Under the pieces are notes generated by a model. The model saw only the letters and a list, made by a program, of their open reading frames with translations, was not told the DNA's origin and did no database searches. Below are positions 8,057-17,195 of a stretch of DNA of 64,000 nt, in pieces. Position 1 is the first letter of the stretch. Each line of letters begins with the position of its first letter. This stretch comes from GCA-2746605 sp963704835 (GTDB lineage: Bacteria > Bacteroidota > Ignavibacteria > Ignavibacteriales > Melioribacteraceae): NCBI GenBank assembly GCA_963704835.1, contig CAVPHW010000011.1, positions 124,001-188,000 on the forward strand. The letters are read 5' to 3'. The translations under genes were made by a program, and so were the position numbers.

Positions 8057-9310
8057 ATGAGAGTTCCAGATACTTTACTTCAAAGCAATTTTATGAAAAG
8101 TGTGAGTAAGAACAAAAATGCACTTGCACAAATTCAATATCAGTTAACTACTCAAAGTAAGGTAAATACTCCATCTGATAATCCTTTAAGCAACTCTAGG
8201 ATTATGAGGTTGCAATCTCAAATGAATAATATTTTAACATATAAAAGTAATATAGACCACGGAATGTCCATGATTGAGGATTCCATACTTTCTATGGAAG
8301 GAATACAATCATCAATTCAAGATACTATGATTGAACTTACAAAATTGAATTCAGCAATTGCTGATGCCGATAGTCTTAATACATTTGCCCACGGGATTGA
8401 TACAACAATTGATATGTTGGTTGACCTGGCAAATAGTGATTTTAACGGTCAATATAGCTTTGGTGGAACTGATAGTGGAACAAAACCTTTCTATTATGAT
8501 AAAGTAAATAATAAAGTCATATCCAACAGTAAATATTTGGGTGGTGATAGAACAATAAAAATTGCATCAAATATTACTCAAAAAATAAATATTTCTGGAA
8601 AGGATCTGTTCCAGAGTGTTGTTTCTCAAGAAGGTTCGTTAGATAGTTCTGCCGGAGTTGGTGCTAGCCAAACTACTAGCAGTAAAATCTTTGATGCTGA
8701 GGGAAATGAGTATACTTTAAATCTTACGTATACTTCAACTTCTGCAAATAATTATCAACTTGATTACAGTATCGTTGATTCCAATTCAAATACAATACAA
8801 AATAATACTGTCACGGATATTAAATTTAATTCAGAAACTGGAGAATTTGAATCAATTGGCGGTGAGAAGTTTGGAGAAATTAAGATTGAAAATACTACTA
8901 CCAAAATAGATTTAGTATTAGATCTTAATTCCGTTAATGAGACAAATTCACCGGCTTCTCTTAGCAGCTCACTTAACCAAAAAGCTGATATTTTTAATAC
9001 CCTAATTTCAATAAAAGAAAAACTATTAGCTGGTGAAAAACCAACTGCAAGGCAAACACAGTTAGTTAATGAATTCAATCAACACATATTGAATAAACTA
9101 TCTGAGGCGGGTGGAATAGCAAACAAACTTACTTCGTCAGGTCAAATATTGCTAAACAGAGAGATTGAAATAGTTGATCTTTTATCAAAGGAAAAAGATG
9201 TAGATGTGGCAAGAGCATTAATCGATTTGCAGAATAGACAGTATGCGCTTGATATAAGTTATAGAATCTCATCAATGATAATGCCTACTTCATTACTGGA
9301 TTATTTATAA
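8057..9310 (+). CDS. flgL: Flagellar hook-associated protein 3, FlgL
   Basis: A 417-residue flagellin-family junction protein. The N-terminal helix region contains SKNKNALAQIQYQL and the flagellin-like KVNTPSDNPLSNSRIM. Residues about 110-145 carry ANSDFNGQYSFGGTDSGTKPF, a FlgL signature. The C-terminal flagellin helix includes DVDVARALIDLQNRQYALDISYRI. The middle is extended by a beta-rich insert (about residues 190-300), longer than in enterobacterial FlgL. It joins FlgK to the flagellin filament. No flagellin gene is present in this window. The last base of the stop codon is also the first base of the motA ATG. Confidence 0.95.
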   Translation: MRVPDTLLQSNFMKSVSKNKNALAQIQYQLTTQSKVNTPSDNPLSNSRIMRLQSQMNNILTYKSNIDHGMSMIEDSILSMEGIQSSIQDTMIELTKLNSAIADADSLNTFAHGIDTTIDMLVDLANSDFNGQYSFGGTDSGTKPFYYDKVNNKVISNSKYLGGDRTIKIASNITQKINISGKDLFQSVVSQEGSLDSSAGVGASQTTSSKIFDAEGNEYTLNLTYTSTSANNYQLDYSIVDSNSNTIQNNTVTDIKFNSETGEFESIGGEKFGEIKIENTTTKIDLVLDLNSVNETNSPASLSSSLNQKADIFNTLISIKEKLLAGEKPTARQTQLVNEFNQHILNKLSEAGGIANKLTSSGQILLNREIEIVDLLSKEKDVDVARALIDLQNRQYALDISYRISSMIMPTSLLDYL

Positions 9311-10089
9311 TGTTGAATAAGAGCGGGAGTTTATACGGGTTAGCTTTAGGATTTCTTACCATTTTTGGGGCATTTTTAATTGACGGTGGATCCTTTCAAG
9401 CACTATTTCTACTTCCTGCTATGATAATTGTTTTTGGCGGTACTTTCTCGGCAACATTAATTGGTGTTGGATTAGAAAAGTTTAAGAAAATATTTTCTCT
9501 TATGAAAATGGCTTACTTTCCACCAAAGTACGATATTAAACAATTAATTGATGGATTTGTTAGAGTTTCAATAAAGAGCAGACAAGAGGGAATTCTTGCG
9601 ATTGAGAGCCAATTAAACACTTTAGTATATCCTTTCCCTAGAAAAATGATGCACTTTGCAATGGATGGTACAAATATTGACTTATTAGAGAATCTTGCAT
9701 TAAGTGAAATAAAAGCAATGCAAAATAGACATTATCAGCATATTTCTATGTTTAGTAAAATGGGTGGCTATGCCCCAACAATGGGAATTATTGGAACGGT
9801 TATGGGTTTAATAATGACCCTTGCAAATGCCGGTAAAGATCCCAATGAATTAATTCATAGCATAGCATCAGCTTTTATTGCAACATTATGGGGAATATTT
9901 AGCGCAAATTTAATTTGGTTACCAATAGCAGATAGACTTAAACTATGTCACTTAGACGAAAAACATATGATGGAAGTATCCTTGGAAGGAGTGATAGCGA
10001 TACAAAGTGGAGAAATCCCCTCGATCGTAAAATCACGCCTAATGAGTTTATTACCCCAAAAAGAGCAAAACATAATCGGTATAAAATAG
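9310..10089 (+). CDS. motA: Flagellar motor stator protein MotA (first copy)
   Basis: A 259-residue integral membrane protein of the MotA/TolQ/ExbB family. It has two hydrophobic segments near the N-terminus (about 9-50), a cytoplasmic loop of about 100 residues and two more segments containing GGYAPTMGIIGTVMGLIMTLANAG and IHSIASAFIATLWGIFSANLIW. Its length and loop resemble the Bacillus/PomA type of stator. MotA4-5MotB2 complexes conduct ions through the inner membrane to power rotation. The C-terminal 145 bases overlap the frame of the following motB. Confidence 0.95.
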   Translation: MLNKSGSLYGLALGFLTIFGAFLIDGGSFQALFLLPAMIIVFGGTFSATLIGVGLEKFKKIFSLMKMAYFPPKYDIKQLIDGFVRVSIKSRQEGILAIESQLNTLVYPFPRKMMHFAMDGTNIDLLENLALSEIKAMQNRHYQHISMFSKMGGYAPTMGIIGTVMGLIMTLANAGKDPNELIHSIASAFIATLWGIFSANLIWLPIADRLKLCHLDEKHMMEVSLEGVIAIQSGEIPSIVKSRLMSLLPQKEQNIIGIK

Positions 10090-10760
10090 AAGCAGATTTC
10101 TTTGAACACACAGAGGAATCAACTACTGAAAGATACCTATTAACTTATGCCGATTTAATAACACTGCTGTTAGGGTTATTCATTATTCTTTATGCAATAT
10201 CTAATGTGGATGTTGCAAAATATGAGTCTGTTATGAATAAAATGGGTGATTATTTTGGGAACGAAAACTTTGCTAATCAAGAATTTACAACTGACAATAT
10301 AGATTTAAGTGATGGGCGCGAAACTTTAAAAGGGTCAGTAGAAAAATTCATTGATGAATATGGCTACTCCAATAACATTAAAGTAATTGAGAATGAACGA
10401 GGAGTAGTAATTAGTATTATGGAAAATGTTTTATTTGAATCGGGTAATGCTGAGTTATCTGATTTATCTCATCCGATTTTGAGAAAAATGGTACAATTAC
10501 TAAAAACAATACCAAATGATATCAGAATAGAAGGACATACAGATAATATCCCGATTGAAACAGCTGAGTTTCCATCTAACTGGCATCTATCAATTGAAAG
10601 AGCGACAAATGCGGCATACTATTTAATGAAAGATCAGGGATTGAATCAAGAAAGAGTATCTGTTGTTGGCAATTCTGAATTTAAACCAATAGCACCAAAT
10701 GATACTCCGGAATCAAGAGCACTTAATAGAAGAGTAGATATAGTAATATTAAACAAATAA
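9945..10760 (+). CDS. motB: Flagellar motor stator protein MotB (first copy), start uncertain
   Basis: The MotB plug and transmembrane segment TERYLLTYADLITLLLGLFIILYA contains the essential ion-carrying Asp. It is followed by a linker and an OmpA-type peptidoglycan-binding domain with IRIEGHTDNIPI and LSIERATNAAYYL. The only canonical in-frame start is ATG 9945, which lies 145 bases inside motA and adds about 50 residues of low-complexity charged sequence not expected in MotB. The biological start may be a non-ATG codon nearer 10085, or a base may be missing locally. It forms a stator with the upstream MotA. fliW follows after ten bases. Confidence 0.9.
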   Translation: MSLRRKTYDGSILGRSDSDTKWRNPLDRKITPNEFITPKRAKHNRYKIEADFFEHTEESTTERYLLTYADLITLLLGLFIILYAISNVDVAKYESVMNKMGDYFGNENFANQEFTTDNIDLSDGRETLKGSVEKFIDEYGYSNNIKVIENERGVVISIMENVLFESGNAELSDLSHPILRKMVQLLKTIPNDIRIEGHTDNIPIETAEFPSNWHLSIERATNAAYYLMKDQGLNQERVSVVGNSEFKPIAPNDTPESRALNRRVDIVILNK

Positions 10761-10770
10761 GAGAATTTAA

Positions 10771-11154
10771 ATGAAAATTCAAAACAAACAATTTGGCGAA
10801 ATTGAGATTAATGAAAACTCAATAATTAATTTTAAAGATGGGATTATCGGATTTGAAGAATTAAACAAATTCGTACTCATTACAGAAAAGGACAGTTTTT
10901 TTTCGTGGTTAACCGCCGTGGATGAACCCGAAATAATTTTTCCCCTTTTTGCAGTAAAACTATTACAAGAAGAATTTAATAGCGATAATGCTTTTGAACC
11001 TTTTGGAATAGTAAAATTGGATAAGCAGCCGGAAAATATAACCATAAATTTAAAAGCACCGGTTTATATTGATCTAGCCCAATGCCAAGGATATCAAAAA
11101 ATTATAGATAGTGATGACTTATCTGTTAATTATCCACTATTTGTTAAAAATTGA
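10771..11154 (+). CDS. fliW: Flagellar assembly factor FliW
   Basis: A 127-residue protein of normal FliW length. Conserved features are FGEIEINENSIINFKDGIIGFEELNKFVLI at the N-terminus and the NITINLKAPVYIDL stretch near residue 95. FliW binds CsrA and flagellin in turn, forming a partner switch that couples flagellin level to translation. The csrA gene follows ten bases after its stop, the usual pairing. No flagellin gene lies in this window, so its target transcript is elsewhere. Confidence 0.96.
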   Translation: MKIQNKQFGEIEINENSIINFKDGIIGFEELNKFVLITEKDSFFSWLTAVDEPEIIFPLFAVKLLQEEFNSDNAFEPFGIVKLDKQPENITINLKAPVYIDLAQCQGYQKIIDSDDLSVNYPLFVKN

Positions 11155-11164
11155 GGATAATAAA

Positions 11165-11422
11165 ATGTTAATACTAACCAGAAAAGAAAATCAAAAAATA
11201 AGAATAGGGAATAATATTGTTCTAAATATTATCTCCATTTCTGAGAACAACGTTAAAATTGGGATTGAAGCTGATAAAAACGTAAAAATTTTCAGAGAAG
11301 AGATTTACGAACAAATATTAGAAAATAATAAAAAATCAGCTGTAAAATTGAAGAATGAAATACCGAATGACTTAACATCCTTTAAGATTAATAAAATTAA
11401 GCAAAATGACAAAAAAAAATAA
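11165..11422 (+). CDS. csrA: Carbon storage/translation regulator CsrA
   Basis: The start at 11165 gives MLILTRKENQKIRIGNNIVLNI, the canonical CsrA beginning; an earlier start at 11111 inside fliW is discarded. IGIEADKNVKIFREEIYEQI is the conserved RNA-binding and dimer-exchange half. The protein has 85 residues, with a basic tail of about 25 residues after the core. CsrA binds GGA motifs in leader mRNAs and represses translation, in many bacteria chiefly of flagellin, and is antagonised by FliW. The last 17 bases overlap the next gene, implying translational coupling. Confidence 0.96.
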   Translation: MLILTRKENQKIRIGNNIVLNIISISENNVKIGIEADKNVKIFREEIYEQILENNKKSAVKLKNEIPNDLTSFKINKIKQNDKKK

Positions 11423-12107
11423 GATCAAAGTATTAATTATTGATGATAATTATTCGATACTACAGTATCTAAAAACTTTGATGGAAAGATATAACTTTGA
11501 AGTAAAAACCAGTTTAAATGGTTTTGATGGTTTACAAGATTCAGCTGAATATAAACCGGATATAATCTTTTTAGACTTAATGATGCCTAATATTGATGGT
11601 ATCAAAATGCTTCAGTTAAAAAAAGTACTTAATGATATAAAGGATATTCCCGTAGTTGTGATTAGTGCCAATGCAGGAAGAAATAATGTGTTGGCAGCAA
11701 TTGAAGCAGGAGCAGAAAGAGTTTTAGCGAAACCTATCAATGTTAAGCAATTAAAAGCTACAGTTAATGAAGTGATGGGATATGATTGCTTTCAGACTGA
11801 AGAATCATTTGAAGAAAATATTATTGTAAAAGATGAAGCAGGGCAAAACGAAATAGTAGAAAAATATGAAGAATACAAAATTGTTCTAATTGAGGCCATA
11901 AAAGGGAGAGAACCTAAAACGCTTAAAGATACTGCTGAATTATTAGTTGGTTATTGCGATAATAATTCAAGATCAATTGTAAAAGATTTGTTGTTTGATA
12001 TTAAGAAAAAGGATTATCAGAAGCCTTCGGATTGGATGTTTGCTGATTTAGTAATCAAACAAATTGAACATGAACTTTATAAACCAAAATTTATCAATAG
12101 AGAGTAG
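11406..12107 (+). CDS. Response regulator: CheY-like receiver with an unassigned C-terminal helical region
   Basis: Residues about 7-125 form a receiver domain: the acidic pair is in LIIDDN, the phospho-acceptor Asp in IIFLDLMMPNIDG, the switch Ser in VVISANAG and the Lys in RVLAKPIN. The remaining 100 residues (after EVMGYDC) are charged and helical with no DNA-binding motif that I can see. It overlaps csrA and sits between the two stator operons, so a role in motor or motility control is plausible. It is larger than CheY, so an output or partner-binding function in the tail is inferred. Confidence 0.88.
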   Translation: MTKKNKIKVLIIDDNYSILQYLKTLMERYNFEVKTSLNGFDGLQDSAEYKPDIIFLDLMMPNIDGIKMLQLKKVLNDIKDIPVVVISANAGRNNVLAAIEAGAERVLAKPINVKQLKATVNEVMGYDCFQTEESFEENIIVKDEAGQNEIVEKYEEYKIVLIEAIKGREPKTLKDTAELLVGYCDNNSRSIVKDLLFDIKKKDYQKPSDWMFADLVIKQIEHELYKPKFINRE

Positions 12108-12113
12108 AACTAT

Positions 12114-12971
12114 ATGTTTATAATTATTGGAGCTGTGGTAGTTACAGTAAGCTTAATAGTCGGATTTATGATGGCGGGAGGTCACCTTGCTGTTTTGTTT
12201 CAACCTTCAGAATTTGTAACAATTGGTGGTGCGGCAATAGGAAGTTTACTTATTTCAGCATCCATAGATGATATAAAAAATATTATTGCAGCAATTCCCA
12301 AAGCAATTTCTCATAAGCATCAAACTAAGCCTGAAAACTTATCGTTGCTAAAGGCATTATACGATTTATTTCTTTTGGCACAAAGAGATGGTCTGTTGGC
12401 AATTGAAAAACATATTGAAAATCCTGCAGAAAGTGAAGTTTTTCAATCTGATGTTAAACTCCTTAAAAATAAAATTGCAATTTCTTTTTTATGCGATACA
12501 CTTAAAGTTATGCTTTCTGGTGGTGTGCCTCCACATGAAGTTGAAGCTTTAATGGATATTGAAATTAAAACATTTAAAACCGAAACTCATCCAACGCATG
12601 CGTTGCTTTCGAAACTTGGAGATGCTTTCCCAGCACTTGGTATTGTTGCGGCAGTTTTGGGAATTATTGTTACAATGGGTAGTATTAACGCCGGAGCCGA
12701 AGCAGTTGGTCATCACGTTGCTGCTGCTCTTGTTGGAACATTTTTAGGGGTACTATTATCTTATGGCTTTGTGGGTCCACTAGCTACAAATATTGAACAT
12801 ATGATTGAGGGCGAAGCCAGATATCTTGAAACAATTAAAGAATGCGTTATTTCATATGCAAAAGGGAATCCTCCAATAGTAGCTGTTGAAATTGGAAGAA
12901 GAACAATCAATTCTCATACAAGACCCTCTTTCTCAGAACTTGAAAATTACTTAAGAGGAAAAACAGAATAA
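12114..12971 (+). CDS. motA: Flagellar motor stator protein MotA (second copy, enterobacterial type)
   Basis: A 285-residue MotA of the class typical of E. coli. The start FIIIGAVVVTVSLIVGFMMAGGHLAVLFQPSEFVTIGGAA is diagnostic. The long cytoplasmic loop has SLLKALYDLFLLAQRDGLLAIEKHIENP, and the last segments include LGDAFPALGIVAAVLGIIVTMG and HHVAAALVGTFLGVLLSYGFVGPL. It is clearly different from the MotA encoded at 9310, so the organism has two stator types. Its stop overlaps the motB start by one base. Confidence 0.95.
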   Translation: MFIIIGAVVVTVSLIVGFMMAGGHLAVLFQPSEFVTIGGAAIGSLLISASIDDIKNIIAAIPKAISHKHQTKPENLSLLKALYDLFLLAQRDGLLAIEKHIENPAESEVFQSDVKLLKNKIAISFLCDTLKVMLSGGVPPHEVEALMDIEIKTFKTETHPTHALLSKLGDAFPALGIVAAVLGIIVTMGSINAGAEAVGHHVAAALVGTFLGVLLSYGFVGPLATNIEHMIEGEARYLETIKECVISYAKGNPPIVAVEIGRRTINSHTRPSFSELENYLRGKTE

Positions 12972-13738
12972 TGGCTGACGAAAAAGATAGACCCATTATT
13001 ATTAAAAAAATAGTTGGCGGCGGACATGGTCACCATGGCGGAGCATGGAAAGTTGCCTACGCTGATTTTGTTACTGCTATGATGGCTCTTTTTATCGTGC
13101 TTTGGATTCTGGGTCAAGATGATGCTGTAAAAGAAAATATAGCCGGCTATTTTAACGATCCAACAGGATTTGGTGTTGGAAACGGGCCTAGTGCAATTGA
13201 TGGTCCGGGTAAAAAAAATATTGCCCCAACAATATTGACTGAATTTCAAAAAAAGGAAAAAGAAAAAGAACGTCTAACAGATATGGGTGAAAAATTACTT
13301 AATAATTTAAAAGATCAAGATTTTAAAGCTCTTGCTGATCAAATAAGTATTGAAATAACAGATGAAGGTTTGAGGATTGAAATTATGGAATCAAATAGCG
13401 ATGCATTTTTTGAGGTTGGAACTTCCACTTTAAAACAAAGCGCCGTTAAAATTCTTAGCATTATGGGAAAACAAATTGCGTTAGTTGATAATAAAATTGT
13501 GGTTGAAGGACATACCGATTCAAGACCTTTTTCTAATGGACAATATGGATATTCTAATTACGAATTAAGCGCTGATCGTGCAAATGCAGCTAGAAGAGCA
13601 CTAATTTCTAGTGGTCTTGGTGAAGAACAAATTGAGGAAATAAGAGGTTATGCAGATAACAAACTTAAAAACAAGGCTGATCCGTACGATGTTGTTAATA
13701 GAAGAATTAGCATTATTGTAAGATATTCAACTCAATAA
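12971..13738 (+). CDS. motB: Flagellar motor stator protein MotB (second copy, enterobacterial type)
   Basis: A 255-residue MotB. The N-terminus is His/Gly-rich (GGGHGHHGGAWKVAYADFVTAMMALFIVLWIL) with the ion-binding Asp in YADF, the same layout as E. coli MotB. A periplasmic linker leads to an OmpA-like domain with NKIVVEGHTDSRPF and YELSADRANAARRALI. It pairs with the MotA just upstream. The following 95 bases have no gene and end the flagellar block. Having two different MotAB sets is known in several genera, where they can differ in ion or load response; which applies here cannot be read from sequence. Confidence 0.95.
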   Translation: MADEKDRPIIIKKIVGGGHGHHGGAWKVAYADFVTAMMALFIVLWILGQDDAVKENIAGYFNDPTGFGVGNGPSAIDGPGKKNIAPTILTEFQKKEKEKERLTDMGEKLLNNLKDQDFKALADQISIEITDEGLRIEIMESNSDAFFEVGTSTLKQSAVKILSIMGKQIALVDNKIVVEGHTDSRPFSNGQYGYSNYELSADRANAARRALISSGLGEEQIEEIRGYADNKLKNKADPYDVVNRRISIIVRYSTQ

Positions 13739-13833
13739 CCTCACTTTTCTAATCAATGCTGTGGATATAAATAGGAAAAATCCTTAGTTTATAATATTAT
13801 TTAAGGTGTATTTTTTCTAATAGTGAAATTATT

Positions 13834-14487
13834 ATGGAAAGTGAAGATAAAATATTAATTGTTGAGGATGAAGAAGACTCAAGATTTATTTATGAAAGAT
13901 TACTGCTAAAAAGCGGTTATGTCACTAAAACTGCAAATAACGGTGAAGAGGCACTTGAAATAATCAAAGAATTTAAACCGAAGGTAATTTTGGCTGATTG
14001 GACAATGCCAAAACTTAACGGAATCGAACTTTGTAATATTGTTAAAAGTAAAGAAGATTATAAACTAATATATTTTATATTACTTACTGCAAGGACTTCA
14101 TTAAAAGATCGAGTTGAAGGTTTAGATACTGGAGCTGATGACTACTTAGTTAAACCTATCGATAATCAAGAATTAGTTGCTAGAATAAGATCTGGAATTA
14201 GGATTCACAATCTTCAAAATGAATTAAAAAGTATTGAACACAACAAAGCAGTTATAGAACTTGCATGCACAATTGGACATCAGATAAATAATCCTCTAAG
14301 CAGTTTAAAAATGTCTATCGAATCCCTAAAAGATGAAATTGATACTAAGAAAGAAAATATAAATGAGGATATTTTTATTATAGATGAATCATTAAAAAGA
14401 ATTCAAGAGTTTGTTAAAGCACTTCAGAAGTTACAAAGTGCAGAAATTACCAATTATGCTTTAGATAATAAAATGTTAAAAATTTAG
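13834..14487 (+). CDS. Receiver domain fused to a histidine-kinase dimerisation domain lacking the ATPase
   Basis: Residues 1-125 are a receiver domain (LIVEDEED acidic patch, phospho-Asp in VILADWTMPKLNG, Thr in FILLTARTS, Lys in DYLVKPIDN). Residues about 145-200 look like a HisKA/DHp helix pair with the H-box IGHQINNPLSSLKMSIESL. The protein then ends at 217 residues with no N, G1 or G2 boxes, so no catalytic ATPase domain is present, and no continuation is visible in the other frames downstream. It could act as a phosphotransfer relay or as a scaffold fed by another kinase such as the one at 15214. This role is inferred. Confidence 0.85.
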   Translation: MESEDKILIVEDEEDSRFIYERLLLKSGYVTKTANNGEEALEIIKEFKPKVILADWTMPKLNGIELCNIVKSKEDYKLIYFILLTARTSLKDRVEGLDTGADDYLVKPIDNQELVARIRSGIRIHNLQNELKSIEHNKAVIELACTIGHQINNPLSSLKMSIESLKDEIDTKKENINEDIFIIDESLKRIQEFVKALQKLQSAEITNYALDNKMLKI

Positions 14488-14570
14488 TTACATCTAGAAC
14501 CACCATTCTCAACCTCACTTTCTGCTCTAAACTCCAATATTAATTTACCGATAATGCTATTAGGTGAACT

Positions 14571-15224
14571 ATGTTGGAAAAAATATTAAATATCAATCCT
14601 CATGATAAATTTACGAATGGATCAAAAATTCCCATTGGAAATATATATGCAGTAAATAAAAATGAGTATGATAGGCAGAAGAATAAAGATTCAGCATTGT
14701 TCTCTCCGCTGGCTAAGTTGATGTCAAAAATAAACTGGAGAATTATTAGTGTTCAATATCCATCGCAAGATGAAATTCTACTTCATTTTGCAGTTGAGGA
14801 TATTGAATTTGTAACTGTAATAAATTTCAACGAATTGTATCAAAATGCTCACCAAGATTTTTCTATTTACCAAGCATTTATGAATAATGGAAGAAAACTT
14901 GAATATGAGGTTAAGCTTAAAGTAAAAAAAGACAACATATCAATTCTAAATTCTTCGGATTCAATAAAAATTGAATCTATTTCAAAACTTTTTAGCAGAA
15001 TAGAATTAAAAAGTGAATCCAATATTATACAAGAGCACTATAATGATGAATTGGTTTTTGGACTTGAAAGTGGCTTGAATGAAGAATTAAACTACATCTT
15101 AAGGGTAATTTATACTTTTATTTCTACAAAGTTTAGCAATAAAATAAAAAACAATTTTTTTCTAAAGACACAAGGAAATATTCCGATTATACTTCAGAAA
15201 ATTGCTATTATAAATGCGGAATAA
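14571..15224 (+). CDS. Uncharacterised 217-aa protein preceding a histidine kinase
   Basis: I do not recognise this protein. It has no signal peptide, membrane segment or metal motif. The N-terminal part contains NGSKIPIGNIYAVNKNEY and a predicted beta-rich core (NWRIISVQYPSQDEILLHFAVEDIEFVTVINF). The C-terminal part is helical, ending in FLKTQGNIPIILQKIAIINAE. Its end overlaps the start of the histidine kinase by 11 bases, so they are co-translated and likely functionally linked. It may be a sensing or adaptor partner of that kinase. Confidence 0.7.
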   Translation: MLEKILNINPHDKFTNGSKIPIGNIYAVNKNEYDRQKNKDSALFSPLAKLMSKINWRIISVQYPSQDEILLHFAVEDIEFVTVINFNELYQNAHQDFSIYQAFMNNGRKLEYEVKLKVKKDNISILNSSDSIKIESISKLFSRIELKSESNIIQEHYNDELVFGLESGLNEELNYILRVIYTFISTKFSNKIKNNFFLKTQGNIPIILQKIAIINAE

Positions 15225-17091
15225 ATTGAATTCTAATCATACTAAAACTCACACATACTTTGATTTAGATATAATTAGTAAATTTGAATCTTTTGAAGAA
15301 TTCCCAAAAACTAAACCTGTTGTTTTGGCAGATAGTAATGGGGTAATCCTTTATGCAAATAATTCAGCAATAATTAAGCATAAATTTAAAAAAGGAAAAA
15401 ATTTATTCGAAGTTTATTCCGAACCGAATCTTACTCTGCTATTCAATAACCTTATTACAAATAATATTTCAAGTTTCTGCACAGATCTTATTCTTAAGGA
15501 TGAAAACAATTATTACGAAGGGTATTTACTAAATATTGAAAAAGTAATTTTTAACAATGAAGAAATTTTCATCGTCTTTATTGATTCGCAAAATAATAGA
15601 ACGAAAATTACTCAAAAAATTAATACATACAACCAAGCCCTTGAGTCCGTAAATGTTGGTGTTATGTTAGCTGGACATGATGCAAAAATAAATTACCTCT
15701 CTACTTCATTTGAAAAATTCTTACATATTAAAATTGAAGATGTCTACAATAAAAATATTACAGAGGCATTTAAAAACCATCTTTCAAGGCGAGAATTAAA
15801 CGATCTTGAACATTCAATTAAAAATCACAAAGATTGGGTAAAGGTTGTATCAGATAATTCTTTTGGTGAAGATATCATATACAACGAAATTAGGTTAAAT
15901 ACGGTTTTGGATAATATTGATTATTCATTCAGCTTTATAATTACGGCTAATGATATCACTGATCATATTAAACAAGAACGTTTGTTAAAGAGAGCTGAAG
16001 AAAGGCAAAAATCAATAATAAATAATATCTCTGACCCGATTTTAATTATTCGAAAAGAAAAAAATAGCTTAATATTTGAAAATGCTAATAATAGTTTTAT
16101 AAGAAATATTCTTGAAAGAAAAGATGAAATTAATGATGAGAAAGAACTTAGCGGATTATTATCTCAAGATCTATATTCAATTATTTATGAATCAATATTA
16201 AACTTAAATAGTGAAAAACGAATTTACGCACAATTTCATTTTACATGCCAAAACAATAAAAGGTATCTGGGAAAAATTAGTTTTACTGAAGATAATTTTG
16301 ATTTTACAAGATTGTTTATAGTTAATATGACAGATATTACTGATCAGCTTGAAATAGAAAGAAAACTTAGAGATGCCTATAAAAAAGAAATTAGTCTCAA
16401 TAAATTAAAATCTACTTTTCTTGCAAATATGTCGCACGAAATTAGAACACCTCTAAATGCTATTGTAGGTTACTCGGATTTGTTAGAAGATGATGTAAAG
16501 GCAATGAATTATGAATCATCAACAAAAATGACCAATTATTTAAAAGAAGGAGTTAATAGGTTATTAAAACTAGTCGATAATATTGTAGAGGTTTCATTAT
16601 TAGAATCTGGAAATGAAGAAATTGAATTAACAAATGTTGAATTGAATAAAATAATTAATGAAAACAAAGAATTATGGAATCAAGAAGGAAAAAGTAGAGA
16701 GATAGAATTTCACTATAAATTTTCTAAAAAGAATATTATTGTTCAGGGAAATGAAGAGAAACTTTCAAGGGCGATTAAAGAAATTGTTGATAACGCAGTA
16801 AAATATAGTAAGAACGGTAGTAAAATAAATATTTCGGTAACAGAATCTAACGGTTTCGGCAAACTTCAAGTTACAGACCATGGAATTGGGATAAAAAAAG
16901 GAAGTATGGAGAAAATATTTCAATTGTTCGGGCAAGTAGAAGAAGTTGGTTATACCAGAAAATATGAAGGTGCTGGTCTTGGTCTTTCATTAGCAAATAA
17001 GCTTGTCTCAGTTATGAACGGGGAAATAAAAATAATTAGTAAACCCAACAAAGGAACCTCGGTTATAATTTTACTCCCAACCTCAATCTAA
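15214..17091 (+). CDS. PAS-domain sensor histidine kinase
   Basis: A 625-residue soluble kinase with no transmembrane segment. Three PAS-like regions are visible: around residues 30-110 (VVLADSNGVILYANNSA), 145-250 (VNVGVMLAGHDAKINYLS) and 265-385 (IINNISDPILIIRKEKN). The HisKA domain has the H-box FLANMSHEIRTPLNAIVGYS with the phospho-His near residue 408. The ATPase domain has the N-box EIVDNAVKYSKNG, the G1 box VTDHGIGIKKGS and the G2 box EGAGLGLSLANKL. The PAS domains suggest detection of an internal signal such as redox state or a ligand. The probable partners are the receiver proteins at 13834 or 11406. Confidence 0.92.
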   Translation: MRNKLNSNHTKTHTYFDLDIISKFESFEEFPKTKPVVLADSNGVILYANNSAIIKHKFKKGKNLFEVYSEPNLTLLFNNLITNNISSFCTDLILKDENNYYEGYLLNIEKVIFNNEEIFIVFIDSQNNRTKITQKINTYNQALESVNVGVMLAGHDAKINYLSTSFEKFLHIKIEDVYNKNITEAFKNHLSRRELNDLEHSIKNHKDWVKVVSDNSFGEDIIYNEIRLNTVLDNIDYSFSFIITANDITDHIKQERLLKRAEERQKSIINNISDPILIIRKEKNSLIFENANNSFIRNILERKDEINDEKELSGLLSQDLYSIIYESILNLNSEKRIYAQFHFTCQNNKRYLGKISFTEDNFDFTRLFIVNMTDITDQLEIERKLRDAYKKEISLNKLKSTFLANMSHEIRTPLNAIVGYSDLLEDDVKAMNYESSTKMTNYLKEGVNRLLKLVDNIVEVSLLESGNEEIELTNVELNKIINENKELWNQEGKSREIEFHYKFSKKNIIVQGNEEKLSRAIKEIVDNAVKYSKNGSKINISVTESNGFGKLQVTDHGIGIKKGSMEKIFQLFGQVEEVGYTRKYEGAGLGLSLANKLVSVMNGEIKIISKPNKGTSVIILLPTSI

Positions 17092-17195
17092 GAATCTCAC
17101 TCCATTCTCAAATAGCAAAAAATTATTGATTTCATTCTTAAGAATCCCTTATGTTTATAATTAAAATTCTATGTTGTAATTAAATCCAGCTCAGT

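Noticed and set aside
8764..9078. Antisense ORF within flgL and similar long shadow frames within other genes
   Set aside because: They lie wholly inside well-conserved genes on the other strand and show no protein motif.
11111..11164. Upstream start for csrA inside fliW
   Set aside because: The canonical CsrA start MLILTRKENQKI begins at 11165.
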